Of a stretch of 64,000 nt of DNA, positions 17,301-29,100 are shown piece after piece (the stretch's first letter is position 1; the number at the start of each line of letters is the position of its first letter). The DNA is taken from contig JADKHO010000002.1 of assembly GCA_016721765.1 (NCBI GenBank), positions 1,054,001 through 1,118,000 on the forward strand, given 5' to 3'. Origin of the DNA: Bacteroidota bacterium (GTDB lineage Bacteria; Bacteroidota; Bacteroidia; UBA4408). Below the pieces are notes generated by a model, which saw only the letters and a list, made by a program, of their open reading frames with translations, was not told where the DNA came from and did not search any database. The translations under genes were made by a program, and so were the position numbers.

Positions 17301-17351
17301 ACAGATTTTTATGGCTGCAAAAAAGTAGAGTGGATTGATAACCGCGATTAA
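14319..17351 (+). CDS. RHS/SpvB-like shell protein, C-terminal part
   Basis: This is the same frame as the preceding gene after its TGA. The coding sense starts directly after that stop (WGNYKPNKATSFDP), so the ATG at 14319 is only the first available start. The part has 1010 residues from that ATG and contains AWTLTKIKLPSGGSINVDYESDDYAYVQNKRAM, the hallmark that follows the shell domain in this family. A long strand-rich body follows, then a PKD-like tail (PYTFEYSVIMGNPLIDLIGAETLSIDLNGSSNVLVKVTITDFYGCKKVEW). There is no signal peptide, so if translated alone it could not be secreted normally. It lies 14 bases before the next operon gene. Re-initiation, stop read-through or a sequence error are the options. 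Confidence 0.75.
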   Translation: MVSNEIGTAEFPYTEQDPYFENDYAQAWTLTKIKLPSGGSINVDYESDDYAYVQNKRAMEMFKVVNLGFISSATFSSAGLDAFIPSTALKAVDLSGNNDETIAIIKLKNAITSGAKNEIFKHDYLAGINHFYFRFLAAMRPGKYEYVSGYVPVGNIHWKNCVVSSNGEYACIAFNNVAFGDGNGVDISPMTKAAIQFGRLNMSRDVWGDDLTGAGESFGSDLLKAIIGSSIVKNIIQSAQGPNRALYQNNHVGEKAIMNYSFLRLNNPDKKKLGGGARVKQIKMCDEWNGMTNNLEKEFYYGQEYSYLSSDGITSSGVASYEPLIGGDENPWKIPVFFEDKHLLAPDDTQYMEEPFGESFFPSPSIGYSRVTVRNLSNTNVNAHATGITVNEFYTSKDFPTIVDRTDLSATRDKSSPASIKSLLRINVKDYLTASQGYVIELNDMNGKPKSISVYPENKDVAISTIRYNYKCTPYNDAFRLDNSATVIYPDGTIKDDATVGLCFDMVSDMRESKTSTISSSINTNIDGFLVSVLPIPFPMIIPSRTKQYTQFRSAVVTKVIQRFGLLQQTISTDLGAKSISTNLAYDSETGEVIATEIQNNFSDSEYSLTFPAHWYYDGMGPASKNINYVATNLTFTNGEAITNNASQYFCEGDELNINSHKVWVSKVTPNSITCIEHDGSRISGGPYNAKIIRSGRRNQLSAPMASITSFSDPLKSLRASSNDYEDVLQATAVEYTNKARTFCELFTINGNDRNISYSTNPFIQGTRGLWKVKKNFLHLTNRSQTDVENNTNIRKDGVFTSFTPYYRLFGGKWDKNSANWTYTSEVTEFSPYGAELENKDALGNYKSATYGYNNSLPTAVASNSKFADIGVDNFEDHNYSDGIGEHFQFRQWPQNTTNVTAHSGSFSRKIEAGGSLALVRGIADCPEFTSCSLKSFLSYSPEAHLYEILAMGDAPYTFEYSVIMGNPLIDLIGAETLSIDLNGSSNVLVKVTITDFYGCKKVEWIDNRD

Positions 17352-17365
17352 TTAATTTAATAACT

Positions 17366-19390
17366 ATGAAAAACTACATGTACCGATTAAAAAGCAAAGC
17401 TTTATTGCTATTGGTTTGCATTTTATTCACTATTAATTTGAAAGCCCAACAATTTAAAGTTACGAGCGCTTCAGATAACATCCCTTCGATTGAAGGAGAA
17501 TTGAGGTGGGCGATAGAGCTAGCAAATCAGGTTTCAGGATCAAGCATCGTATTTGAAATTTTTGATGCTTGCCCAATTGTTATTAACCTCATTGATGAAC
17601 TTCCTCAAATAACAAATAGTATTTCAATTGATGGAAATACTCAACCTGCAAACGGATATGCTGGTCCTGAACCCAAAATTTGGATCAATGGTGGTAGCAT
17701 TCCAGTTGGACATGCCTTACATGGGCTTTTTTTAAAGCCCTCAGCTAATAATTGTTCTATAAGAAACCTACTTATTCAAAACTTCGAAACCGGCATTGAA
17801 TTAGAAGGTTCATCTGTAAATCTGATTGAAAACAATGTTATTTTCAATACAGATAATACTGTTTTGTTAATTGGAAATGCCGATGGAAATTTTTTTTATG
17901 GAAATATTTTCGGGTCTAATCATTTAGGACTAATTCACTATACAACAAGCGATCAAAGCCCAAAAGAAAATTTTATCCTTAAAGAATCGATAACCAATAC
18001 AGATGATGCACCGAATAACAATACTATCGGAGGAACACAAGCAAATAAGGCAAACACATTTTGGAATATGTCATCAGCTAATTCTTCACTACAGATTCGC
18101 TATGGAATAGGAAATAAAATATCAGGAAACTTATTTTTTAATGCAGTTTATAATGATACCAGAGGAAATATTAATTTATTTGAAAGTACTATTATTGAAG
18201 GCAATAATGGAATTTCGCGTCCTGCAATTACTAAAGTTCAAAAGAATAACACAAAACTCGAAATATTGGGTACCTCTCTTAACGCTGGAGATGTAATTGA
18301 AGTTTTTATGACAAGCGGCAGTTATACATTTAAGAGCCCTCAAAATCAATTCACCGGAACAAGTCAGTCTTTGCGACAAAATACGGATGTTGAAAGATAT
18401 ATTGGAACTGTTACTTCTTATTTGCCAAGTAATTCAAATACCATTATTTGGGAGTTAAAAGTTGATTATAATTCTGATTATGCAGGTAAGAGTTTTCTAG
18501 CTACTAGAACAAATACAGATGGTACCTCAGATTTTTCAATACCAAAGATTATTAATTTAAATACCCATGCGTGCTGTTCTGATTTAAAAATAAGTGTTTT
18601 AGGAGGCGATACTCATTTAGGCAGCGGTGAAAAGATTTATGTATGTGCTAACGACACGATAGATTTTAATGTTAGTGTAGATTGCGAGACAAATGGACAA
18701 ATTCCCCTGAGCATTGAATGGGACTTTAAAGAAGGTTCTCCAATATTAACTGCTTCGCACGTACGCTATGCTTTTTCTACACTTGGTATAAAAACAATAA
18801 CACTCCAAATTAAAGACCCGTCAACTAATAATTCATGCATTCAAAATAATTATGAATTATCAGTTGATGTTCGGGAATGCCCTATACTTAATGACTGTGA
18901 ATCATGTATAGGTTCATTTGCACCTACTCCAGGTAAAGAATATATAATAAGCGGATGGGTGAAAGAAGAAGGAGCACCTGCTTCAAAAACTTCCTATGAC
19001 AACCCTTACATTACTGTATTGCATAAAGATATTTCACAAAGCGTTGTCGAAAGCCATAATTATTATGCCAAAGGGCTAATTATAGATGGCTGGCAGCGAA
19101 TTGAAGAGAAGTTTACAGTGCCTAATAATGCAGCCGAAATTACAATTGGACTGAATTCATATAATACAACAAGCTATTTTGATGATGTGAGAGTGTTTCC
19201 AATAAATGGAAATATGAAGTCTTACGTGTACGATCCTGTAAGTTTAAAATTAGTAGCCGAACTGGATGAAAATAATTATGCAACCTTTTATGAGTATGAT
19301 GAAGAAGGAAAACTGATTCGTCTTAAAAAGGAAACAGAGCGCGGTATTATGACTATAAAAGAAAATCGCAACAGTTCAGTTAAAAGATAA
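17366..19390 (+). CDS. secreted beta-helix/PKD protein with RHS-type C-terminal tail
   Basis: This 674-residue protein has a signal peptide at 1-28 (ending LKA-Q). Residues 30-310 start with a 'GELRWAIELAN' motif and continue with NCSIRNLLIQNFETGIEL...NLIENNVIFN, the pattern of right-handed parallel beta-helix repeats. A PKD-like domain follows (about 415-505), then a carbohydrate-binding-module-like sandwich (about 525-615: YIISGWVKEEG...GWQRIEEKFTVPNN...SYFDDVRVFP). The tail NMKSYVYDPVSLKLVAELDENNYATFYEYDEEGKLIRLKKETERG (about 617-662) has two YD-type repeats. This kind of tail is seen at the end of single long RHS-like proteins in related bacteria, so this may be a third piece of a divided RHS protein. 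It lies 14 bases after the shell gene. Confidence 0.75.
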   Translation: MKNYMYRLKSKALLLLVCILFTINLKAQQFKVTSASDNIPSIEGELRWAIELANQVSGSSIVFEIFDACPIVINLIDELPQITNSISIDGNTQPANGYAGPEPKIWINGGSIPVGHALHGLFLKPSANNCSIRNLLIQNFETGIELEGSSVNLIENNVIFNTDNTVLLIGNADGNFFYGNIFGSNHLGLIHYTTSDQSPKENFILKESITNTDDAPNNNTIGGTQANKANTFWNMSSANSSLQIRYGIGNKISGNLFFNAVYNDTRGNINLFESTIIEGNNGISRPAITKVQKNNTKLEILGTSLNAGDVIEVFMTSGSYTFKSPQNQFTGTSQSLRQNTDVERYIGTVTSYLPSNSNTIIWELKVDYNSDYAGKSFLATRTNTDGTSDFSIPKIINLNTHACCSDLKISVLGGDTHLGSGEKIYVCANDTIDFNVSVDCETNGQIPLSIEWDFKEGSPILTASHVRYAFSTLGIKTITLQIKDPSTNNSCIQNNYELSVDVRECPILNDCESCIGSFAPTPGKEYIISGWVKEEGAPASKTSYDNPYITVLHKDISQSVVESHNYYAKGLIIDGWQRIEEKFTVPNNAAEITIGLNSYNTTSYFDDVRVFPINGNMKSYVYDPVSLKLVAELDENNYATFYEYDEEGKLIRLKKETERGIMTIKENRNSSVKR

Positions 19391-19391
19391 A

Positions 19392-20144
19392 ATGAAGAAA
19401 ATAATTGCTATACTTTTTTGCTTTCTTTTTTACTCCTTTCTACAAGTAAGGTCAGCAACAGATGTAAAATGGGTTAACATCTCAAAAGATGAAATGGCTC
19501 AGATTTTAGTTCGAATTTCCAATTGGTATAAAAATGATGCTTATTCCATTTCAATTGCACATAATTCTTATAATGACTTTAGTTCGCTTTCACCATTTGA
19601 AAAATCATTTGGGTATGTAAAAAAAAACAAGACCAACTTTCATAGTTTTCTATTAGGCGTGCATTCGATACAAAATGAAAATGTAAAACTTGTTATTGAT
19701 AGTGCGTCTAAGCAAATGACATTGGCTTTTGCGGATAAACAATTAGAATCGGTTTTCACTGCGGAAGATTATATTCTTACACTAAACTATTGCACTTCAA
19801 TTTTACAGCGCAATTTGGAGTCTGAAAAAATTTATCGTTTGGAATTTGATGAAAAAAATATGGTTGGTGCCTATGAATTTAAGTTAAACAAACAAGGTTT
19901 GCTTAAATCAATAGTAATTTATTATAACCACGAAATATTAAAAGATGAGAGTACCAGAAAAGAAATGGAGGTTAGGCCACGTCTCGAGATAATATTTTCA
20001 AATTATAAATTAAATCCTCCTTTCGATTATAAAGAGGATTTTGATGAAAAAAAATACATCTCATATGGTTCAAAAAATAAACTAATGCTCAATCAAGCAT
20101 ACAAATATTATAAATTAAGTGACCAGCGCTTACTGATTAAATAA
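19392..20144 (+). CDS. secreted protein of unknown function in RHS operon
   Basis: This 250-residue protein begins one base after the previous stop. It has a signal peptide (about 1-21, MKKIIAILFCFLFYSFLQVRS-A). The mature part is a mixed alpha/beta sequence rich in Lys and Tyr without cysteines; one stretch (YRLEFDEKNMVGAYEFKLNKQGLLKSIVIYYN) looks like paired strands of a lipoprotein-carrier-like (LolA-type) fold, but this is weak. No named family was recognised. Its fixed position just before the giant RHS gene suggests a periplasmic helper for that protein. Confidence 0.55.
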   Translation: MKKIIAILFCFLFYSFLQVRSATDVKWVNISKDEMAQILVRISNWYKNDAYSISIAHNSYNDFSSLSPFEKSFGYVKKNKTNFHSFLLGVHSIQNENVKLVIDSASKQMTLAFADKQLESVFTAEDYILTLNYCTSILQRNLESEKIYRLEFDEKNMVGAYEFKLNKQGLLKSIVIYYNHEILKDESTRKEMEVRPRLEIIFSNYKLNPPFDYKEDFDEKKYISYGSKNKLMLNQAYKYYKLSDQRLLIK

Positions 20145-20160
20145 TTAAAAAACATCAATT

Positions 20161-23100
20161 ATGGAACATATTTTATCACCTCAAAAGCGGTTTTTAATCC
20201 TATTTTTTTTCCTACTATTTCAATCACTTTATGCCACTCATATGTCATTTAATGAACGTATGAAGGTTGCTGAAGACGGAACTCTTGTAAAAAATGGTGA
20301 TGTGAAATCAATTGTCGCTTATTCAAGCCAAGACCCAGGTTGGAATTCTTGTACCAAATATTTTAAGGACCGAATAACACTCGGAGTAGATCATTCTTGC
20401 TATACATTTATACCTCAAAATTATACAGTTTCTGTAGAACTTTCTGTTACTGTGAATACTTGTGATAATGCGCAATGCCCATATACATTTACAACAGTTC
20501 TTGAGGTTAATTATGCCCCCTTTGATGCTCCAACATCAACTATAATTCCATTTAAAGATAAGTCTGCATATACTTTCAATCATGCAATTGATTATACTTT
20601 TGAAGTAAAAGGTATTCAGATTAATGGAGTGGGTGTTGATGATTTGCCTGCAAATTTATTTATTGATGGAGATATTGAAGTAGATCGATATTGCGACATG
20701 AAACTAGCTGAGGATCACCTCCTGTCATTTACAACTAAGGAAGTTTTGCATACTGGATGTGATAATGTATCACAGAGTTCGGATGGTGGTGAAATAAATT
20801 TAATATGGAGTCCATGCTTACAAATAGGTGGAGCCTTTGTTTGCCCAGAAGAATACCAACTTGAATGGACCTATGTTAATGACTATGATATTAGTTTAGG
20901 TGCATATAAAGACGAAGGTCTTCTAACCTATAACTTTAAAAACAACAACACCCGAATCACAACGAAAGAAAACCACTACACTATATCTTCTGTGTTCGAA
21001 CATGGGTATGTTGTTTTTAGGGTCCGACCTGTAGGAGTTGATCCTGAAGGAAATCTTAATATCCCTATTTATGGAAATTGGAGCATTCCGGAAGCCGGTG
21101 CATTAAATGATGACAAGGTTTATATATCCGCCTCGCATGAGCAAAATAAAAACTGGCAATATGCTGCAAGCTATGCTGAAGAAGGTAAAAGAAAAGAAGT
21201 AATAAATTATTTTGATGGAAGTTTACGTGCACATGAAACAGTTACCAAAGTTAGTTCAGACACAAATACAATTGTTGGACAAACACTTTATGACTTCCAA
21301 GGAAGGCCTGCAGTAAATATCTTACCCGCTCCAGTTAACTGTAACGATGAGGAAACAATTGCTTTTGGATTTGGCCCTCCGCTTAAATATTATGTTCGAT
21401 TTAATAAAGCAGATGATGGGTCTTCAAATGAATTTTCGAAAAATTACTTTGATGTTGATAATCCATCCAGTCAATGCTCAACGCCTTCTCCATTAGGGCT
21501 TTCTGACCAGAGTGGAGCTTCAAATTATTTTTCAAATGCCAATCCTAATAAATCAAATTTTCAAGCTTATGTGCCGGATGCAGAGACCTTTCCATTTTCT
21601 CAAACCGAATATACACCCGATAATACAGGACGTATAAAGGAAAAAGGAGATGTTGGGAGAGATTTTCGTTTGGGTGCAGATGGACATACTACCAAATATT
21701 TGTATGGCAAGCCTGATCAAGTGCAGCTCGATCGTATGTTTGGCTCAGAAGCTGGAGACGCCACAAATTATAAAAAAAATATAGTTATTGATCCAAATGG
21801 GCAAAGCAGTGTGACTTATTTAGATAATCAAGGCAGAACTGTTGCTACTGCTTTGGCAGGTGACGGACCAAGTGATGCTTCCGGACCCATTCTTGAAGAA
21901 TTAGCGGAAATAGGCAATGCAAATAAAGAGGTGATTGTTAATCTGCTCTCTAATAAAAGCTCAGATACACTTTCAAACCAAGTTGAAGGAGATTCAGTTG
22001 TTTTTTCTGCACAACTTCTGGTCGCATACAAGAGTGATTATGAATTTAACTATTCACTTGATGTTCCCCTGCTTCCAGAAAGTTGTCTTAACACTGGTAC
22101 CTGTTTTAGTTGTGTATACGACCTTAGCATCCAACTTACCGATAAATGTGGTAATGAGATCAGACCTGATGCCTCAAATCAACCTGACAAATTAGTAGTA
22201 GGTGGTCAAGTTACTGTTGTTAATGGAGTTTTGCATTTCAACCCAAGTTGCAGTGTAGCTAATACAATTTATGGAGATAACACCCACCCACCTCTGAATT
22301 TATACTATAGTGATTTGGAGCCAGGCGAATACACAATCAGTAAAGTTTTAACCGTAAATTCAGCAGCACGAGATTCGTATGTCGAAAAATTTTTAAATAC
22401 TAGTTACAACCATTGTTTGGTTCCTAAAACTAACCCAAGTGTAGATTTATCCGGTTGCAATATTTTAGATGATTGTTCAGGGTGTGAAGCTGCATTAGGA
22501 ACACGAAATGATTGGATTAATACAGGCAAAGGGACCGGATTCGACTATGATTACCTTATGGAGAAATGTCTAGAACCCTGCAAAGTTGAAACTTGGTGTG
22601 AGGGTGCTTATGAGAAAATGTTGGCTGATGTTTCGCCCAATGGTCAATATGGCGATTACACAAATCCAAATGAACCTCTTTCTGTTTTCAATCTAGGTAA
22701 TAGTTTACCAACAAACCTTGATGTAAACAATAACATTGTAGGGCAAAATCATTGGAAAAATCCTCAAGTTTTAATAAATGGAACCTATTATTCAAATTAC
22801 CTTGACCCTGATGGTTCAATTTCTAAAATTGATTTATTCTTTAATGGTATAAAATATATTCCGGAATTAGCATATACAGGAGCGCCTGTTTATTCTGATG
22901 CTAATGGATATTATACCTACCCCCAATTTCTAAAAAATATTGAAGATTTTGTCTTATCATGGCGAACAAGTTGGGCGAAATCGCTCGTTAGAATGCACCC
23001 TGAGTATGAATATTATAAATACTGCTTGGAAATTGACGAGAGCAATAAATTTGATGTAAAATTATTAAATGCAGAAACTTTTGAAGAAGCAGTAGCTGCT

Positions 23101-26100
23101 AATTTAATTTCTCCAGCATCCTCTAATTCTACTCCTAGTTCAGTTTATTTTATGACCCAGGATCCTTATTTAAATAATGGTCCACGAATCTCATTAATAC
23201 ACCTTTATAATCAATATAGTTTTCCGCATGATCATGTTTCACAATTTCAAAACCGATTTTCTGGGTATATGCCCGATATTGGAAATACAGGCGCTAATTG
23301 GTCAATGGTGAAGGCTTCGGCTTATACTGCACGTTGTGGTACGCAATATGGTTCTACTGCGGTGGGAAGCTGTATTGATTTTGGCACCAATTATAACACA
23401 GATGCGGCACTGAATACAAAAATCCGAAACCGTGAGTGGGTTTTATTAAAGAGTGCTTACCTCTCCGAAAAACGAAAAGAACAAATGAAAGAGGCTGACT
23501 TAAGGGCTATTGCTGCCTATTCGGGCGGATACAATGGATGTTTTAGTAATGGTAATTTTGACCCAATCGCCAGTGGAATGTATTTTTTTAGCTCCTTTCC
23601 TGGTCTCACTGCAATGTTTTCGCCCTGTTTTAAATATAAGCAACCTTGTTCTGTTCATTACAAAGATCTCTATATCGGAAAGAAAAAGTGTTTTATGGGC
23701 GAGCAAGACATTATACCTGAGGATAGTCCCACGCAAGAGGAAGTACAATATGAAATCTATCAACAAACAGGGCAATGCCCTAATGTAATGCATGTAAATG
23801 CATTTTTAAACGCCATAATTAGTGATGGGAAATTAACACATGCTCCAAACGCAACACCTTTATCTCTATCCTTGTATCCTGAATTTACTAAAGAGCTTTA
23901 TAATACGGTTGTTTCTTCAACCACTTACACTCCTTGCTACTACTCTGCTGTTGTTAGTAACCAGGGATCAACAATAACCATTACTATAGCAGGTCAAACT
24001 TCAAAAACAATTGTTTTAAATTTGAATACTGCAAATAGTTCTTTCGATTGGTCGGAAGTAACTGGAATGGTTAATTTTAAATGGATTTCAACCAGTGGTT
24101 CTACTTCGCCTTTCGACTATAACATTACTGCCGATCTTGAGGTGACCGATGCTTTAGGAATTCATTATACCCCCATTAATGGCTCAACTAAAATAGATTT
24201 GGAAAATTGCACTTTTAATGAAGTTTGCAAACCCAATGATTTAGCCAAAGATTTACAAAAATTGTTTTCAGCATTAGCCGGCAGTAGCCAATTTGCGTAT
24301 GATGCTAACTATAATATTCCAAGTCCTATTGATATAGGACCAAGCAGTTACTATGACCCTTTTATTACCAATAACATTCGCAATGTGCTTGGAATTACAA
24401 ATTCAACAAATTTAAAATGGGAATTAACTTTTAATAATGCAGACCCTCAAAATAATAGGCAATATGAAATTTATGTTTCAAGCAATCCCAACAAAAAGCT
24501 CATCATTCATTTTGAAGACCTTGATGTTGCATGCTACCCTACAATTCCATCTTTATATCCAACACCTAACAATCCTCCAACAATTCCAATTCAAGATTTT
24601 GATCCATTATTCCCGTCAATATTCGGATTTAAATTAATTAAAGGTGATTATTTAAATTACTTCAAAATCGCTGCGTTTAACGAATATGGAAAAATTTTCA
24701 CTGACTTTAGAGGTACTGTAACTTTATATGATCCTAATCTTACACCTCCTGAAAAAGGAATTGAAATGGGTGCATGTGGTTTGCCATTGCCCCAAAAATG
24801 CAAAGAAGATGCTTATCAACTAAAGACCGATTTATTTGAACTTTTAAAAGACATTAGCCCTAGCATTGCCAATCAATCCAGTATTGATTTAACAACCAGT
24901 TATAAATTCACCAATTTAATAAAATCTTACTTTCCTCATGGATTAACTTCAACTACCAGCAATTTTTCGAGTGCAAGTGCAGATTACCAAATCGAATTTG
25001 AAATACAGGCCGGTTTTAATTCCTGTGAATTTAAATTATGGAGTTCAGAAGATTTGACAAAACTTACCAGCATTACTAAACTATTTTTAAGTGGAAGCCC
25101 TGATAATGATGGAAATTATTATGAATTTAACTGCGATGCAACTTTCACTATTAATGGCATCGCTCATACAGGAATTATTTTTGGAAAATCTTGCCTCCCA
25201 CTTAAAGAATGTGACCCTTGTTTTAGAAACCCTCCTCCGCCATGTATCCCTTGCCAAAACTTCACTATACATTATCCCAGTTCTGTTGAAGCTGGGAACT
25301 CATTTACACTGAGCTTTGACTCCCCAAGCTACAATTGTGATTTAAGCGGCTATACTATTTCGGTTAATTACGGAGATGGAAGCAGTAATACTTCCAATTT
25401 AACCCATACTTATAGTGGAGAAGCAACTTATGAAGTTAAAATTTCTATTAGTAAAGGTGTAGATTGTGAGCCTGTCACAAAATATATTTATATCGTATCA
25501 ACAGATGAAATTCAAGAAAGAAAAAGACATGACCGAGCTGCTAAAAAAGTCGCAATGGATTCGCGTAAACTTATTGTATCGAAAGAATTTAGTTCTTTGA
25601 ATTCAATTCCAAAATTTATAAGCACGAAGTCCTCATCGAAATTTGACAAATTAACATATCCCTCAGCTGCAAATGAAAGAATAGCATTTAAAGAAACGGC
25701 AAACTTTTCAGATACAATTTTACAAAACTCCTATTCAGGTAATAATCAAATTCCTCAAGGTTTCCATAGACTCTCAAATTGTGAATACCCTATTGGAAGT
25801 TGTGAAGATTGGTATTATTGTATTTTCCCAGAAATTATAGATAATTATAATATTTGGGCATTAAGCAATAATTATTCACAGATTATTCTTCCAAGTTTTA
25901 GCATTTTTCAACAGTATTGCGAATGCGCGCCAAACTATGCCTATTATTTACAAAATTTTTACATGGGAATTTGGAGCGGAGGGATTTATACTCCTCCCCC
26001 GGCAGTTGAATTGGCTCAGTTCCCACCTTGTAAGGATAATTGGACATGGACAAATTATGTTGAATGCAAAGCATCACACGTACTTTTTGACAAGATGGTG

Positions 26101-29100
26101 GCCAAGTACAATGCTTATGCTTCAGGGGGCTATCAATTGACACCTGCTAATCTTGGTTATCTTCAAATTGGTGTTCTTCCAAATGGTGGTATTGAATATG
26201 AAGAAACGGTTGATTACCTTACAAGATTAAATGTTTGTGCTTGCGTTCAAAAGTATGCCGGCTATATGTATACTGTAATAAATACACCTCGCACCATTAC
26301 GCCAGATATTTTTGATAGTTTGAAAAATGTATCTCTTTTTTGTGCAAAAAAACCTACTCTTGTATGTGTTCCTGAACCAGCCGATCAGACCGCCAGTTCT
26401 CCCATCTCTATTCCGGAGGTAGACCCTTGTGAAGAACAACAGTTGCACATTGCAGGATTAAATAATGATGAGGCCTACAAAAAGTATATCCTTTTCCAAA
26501 AAAACAAAATAACCTCCGCATACAATAGACATTGTCTACATGCCTTACATGAAAAGTTAAATGAAAGATATTTTGATAAGGAGTATCATTATACACTTTA
26601 CTATTATGATCAAGCAGGTAACCTGGTTCGGACAGTTCCACCCGAAGGAGTTAGATTACTAAGCACTTCAACGGAATTTGATGCAGTTAAGGACGACCGT
26701 GAAAACAATACGCATAATTTTTCCACCTCGCATACATTATACTCTACTTACGAATACAATAGTTTGAATCAATTAATTCGGCAAAGCATTCCGGATCATG
26801 ATAAAATGGATGTATTTGAGTTAACACTTCCGAATGGTTTGGATAGTCGTTTGGAAATAAATTCCACACAATTTGTATCTACAAATAAGGGTTATTTAAC
26901 CGGATATGCAACAATCGATAATATTGAACGTGGGATGCTATATACTACTGATGACGGTGGACTTAATTGGACACTCGTTTCAAATACAGTAACCACTGAT
27001 TTGAAAAAAGTTCAGCGTGTAGTTGAAAATAAAGATTATCTATTTGCAATAGGAAATCATGGTATAGTATTACGCTCAACCGATGGGCATAATTGGGATA
27101 TGATACCGCTTTACTCAAAAGTTTATGACCCTGGTTTACCGCTGAGTGTGCCAAGTAATGTTACAGAAATTGGTTTAAATGATTTATATTTTAAAGACGA
27201 GTATATAGGTGTAATTGTTGGAGATTTAGGACTCGTATTTTATACGACAGATGGTGGAGTGAATTTTCAACTCGGAGCCGGAATACCTGCCGATGAAAAT
27301 ATTACATCAGTAAAAATGGATTATTTAGAAAACTGGTATGCTACAGCAAATAAAAATGGACTGGGAAGTGTTTATATTAGTACCGATGGTGGTCACACTT
27401 GGACAAGAGAAAATAATTACCAAAGCCCAAATCTTGAAAAACTAAGTTTCATTTCTAATACTGAAGGTTTTGCAGCCGGAGATGATGGAACGCTATTGAA
27501 AACTATAAACGGTGGAACAACTTGGGATTTTATAGAAAGCAAAACCGCCGGAAATTTCATGGATGTTTATTTTTATAACGCAACATTAGGTATCGCAATC
27601 CAAAAAAACAGCAATGGTTTGAACCAGCTTTGGAAAACGAGCAATGGCGGAAATGATTGGACGCTTTTCAGCAATGCTACAGACCACTATAATCAATTGT
27701 ATTTCAAAGCAGGTGACGCCTATGGATATGCAGTTGGAAGTAATAGTAAGCTTGTGCATATTTCCCTAAATCCATTTGTGCTTTCAAACATTTCGATTAT
27801 TCCGTCTAATTTAGATATTACCGCCTCCTATCCTTTTGTGGCAACTACTACTTATACGGATATGTGGATTGGAACCGCTGATGGACGTTTTGGGTACCTT
27901 CAAAATGTTAATGGTGGAAATGTTGTTTGCTCTATTTACAATAGTAACACGAATTTAAATTTCAAAAGCATTATTTGTAGTAGCAATAATTCAAATGAAT
28001 TTTTGGCACTAAGTACCAGTGGTGAATTGTACAAAAATGAGCTTCTTTTAGGAAGTTTAACGGGTAATTCAATTTACTCGGATATTAACGACATACAAGA
28101 ATATTCAAATTATGTTTATGGCTATTGCGCCACAACCCAAACCATGGTTGAATTAAACAAAACAAACTTATCCTTTAATAACAACCTCAGCAGTCACTAT
28201 AATGGATCAATTAAATCATTCATTTCATTAAATAATTCTCATATGATGCTGGCTAGTGGAACTGCCGGTGCCATTCTTGAAATGAATAAACAATCCGGTG
28301 ATATTGTGCCTAAATCAAGTGACAATATTAATCCTCTTGAGTTAGAAGATATTTATATATCACCAGATAACCCGCCTTTTAAAATGGTAGTTGGAAAGGA
28401 TGGTATGGTGCTGTATCAATCTGAAAGGGGAGCACCTTGGAACGTGCTAACCGAAGGTATAGTAAATGATATTAAAGCCATAAATTTTACCGATCATGAA
28501 ATTGGTTTAATGGCAGGAAATGGAGGAAAAATTTGGAGAATCGCCAAACCCACTATAAATACTAATCTTGCTACTGAGGTATTGAATGTACCGAGTAATA
28601 ATAATTTAAACGATATCGTATTAAGTACTAATTACAAAGCCTATGCTTGTGGAAATAATGGAACAATACTTTACTTTAATGATTATACGAACCCGAATAA
28701 TGCCCCAATTTTAGCAGGATTACAGCCTGCCAATTGCAATTTTAGCGGCCTTTGTTTTAAGAAAGATTTAAGCTCCATAATTTCTGTTGGCAATGGAAGT
28801 AGCATTTTTAAATATGCAGGAAATGCAGGAATGCAATTAAAGAATATTTTTCCTGTAAAATTAAATGAAGTAAACTTTAGCAGTCTACTTGATGGATATG
28901 TTGTTGGTGATTATTCCTTTATTCGCTATACAAACTCCGGCGCATCCAATTGGCAATCAGTACCCAATAATATAGATTTTTATAACACGAACGTAATTGC
29001 CGTAACAGCTTTTAAAGCCGCTAAAGCCCGCATATTACAAAACTCCGGCAATTCCTTAAAATTAAATGGAACTAACTTTGTTTCAGGAAGCAGCTTGGCT

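Noticed and set aside
11679..17351. Alternative genetic code (TGA as sense) to explain the split RHS gene
   Set aside because: TGA is used as a normal stop at other gene ends (for example 603-605), including four-base ATGA overlaps, so recoding is unlikely.
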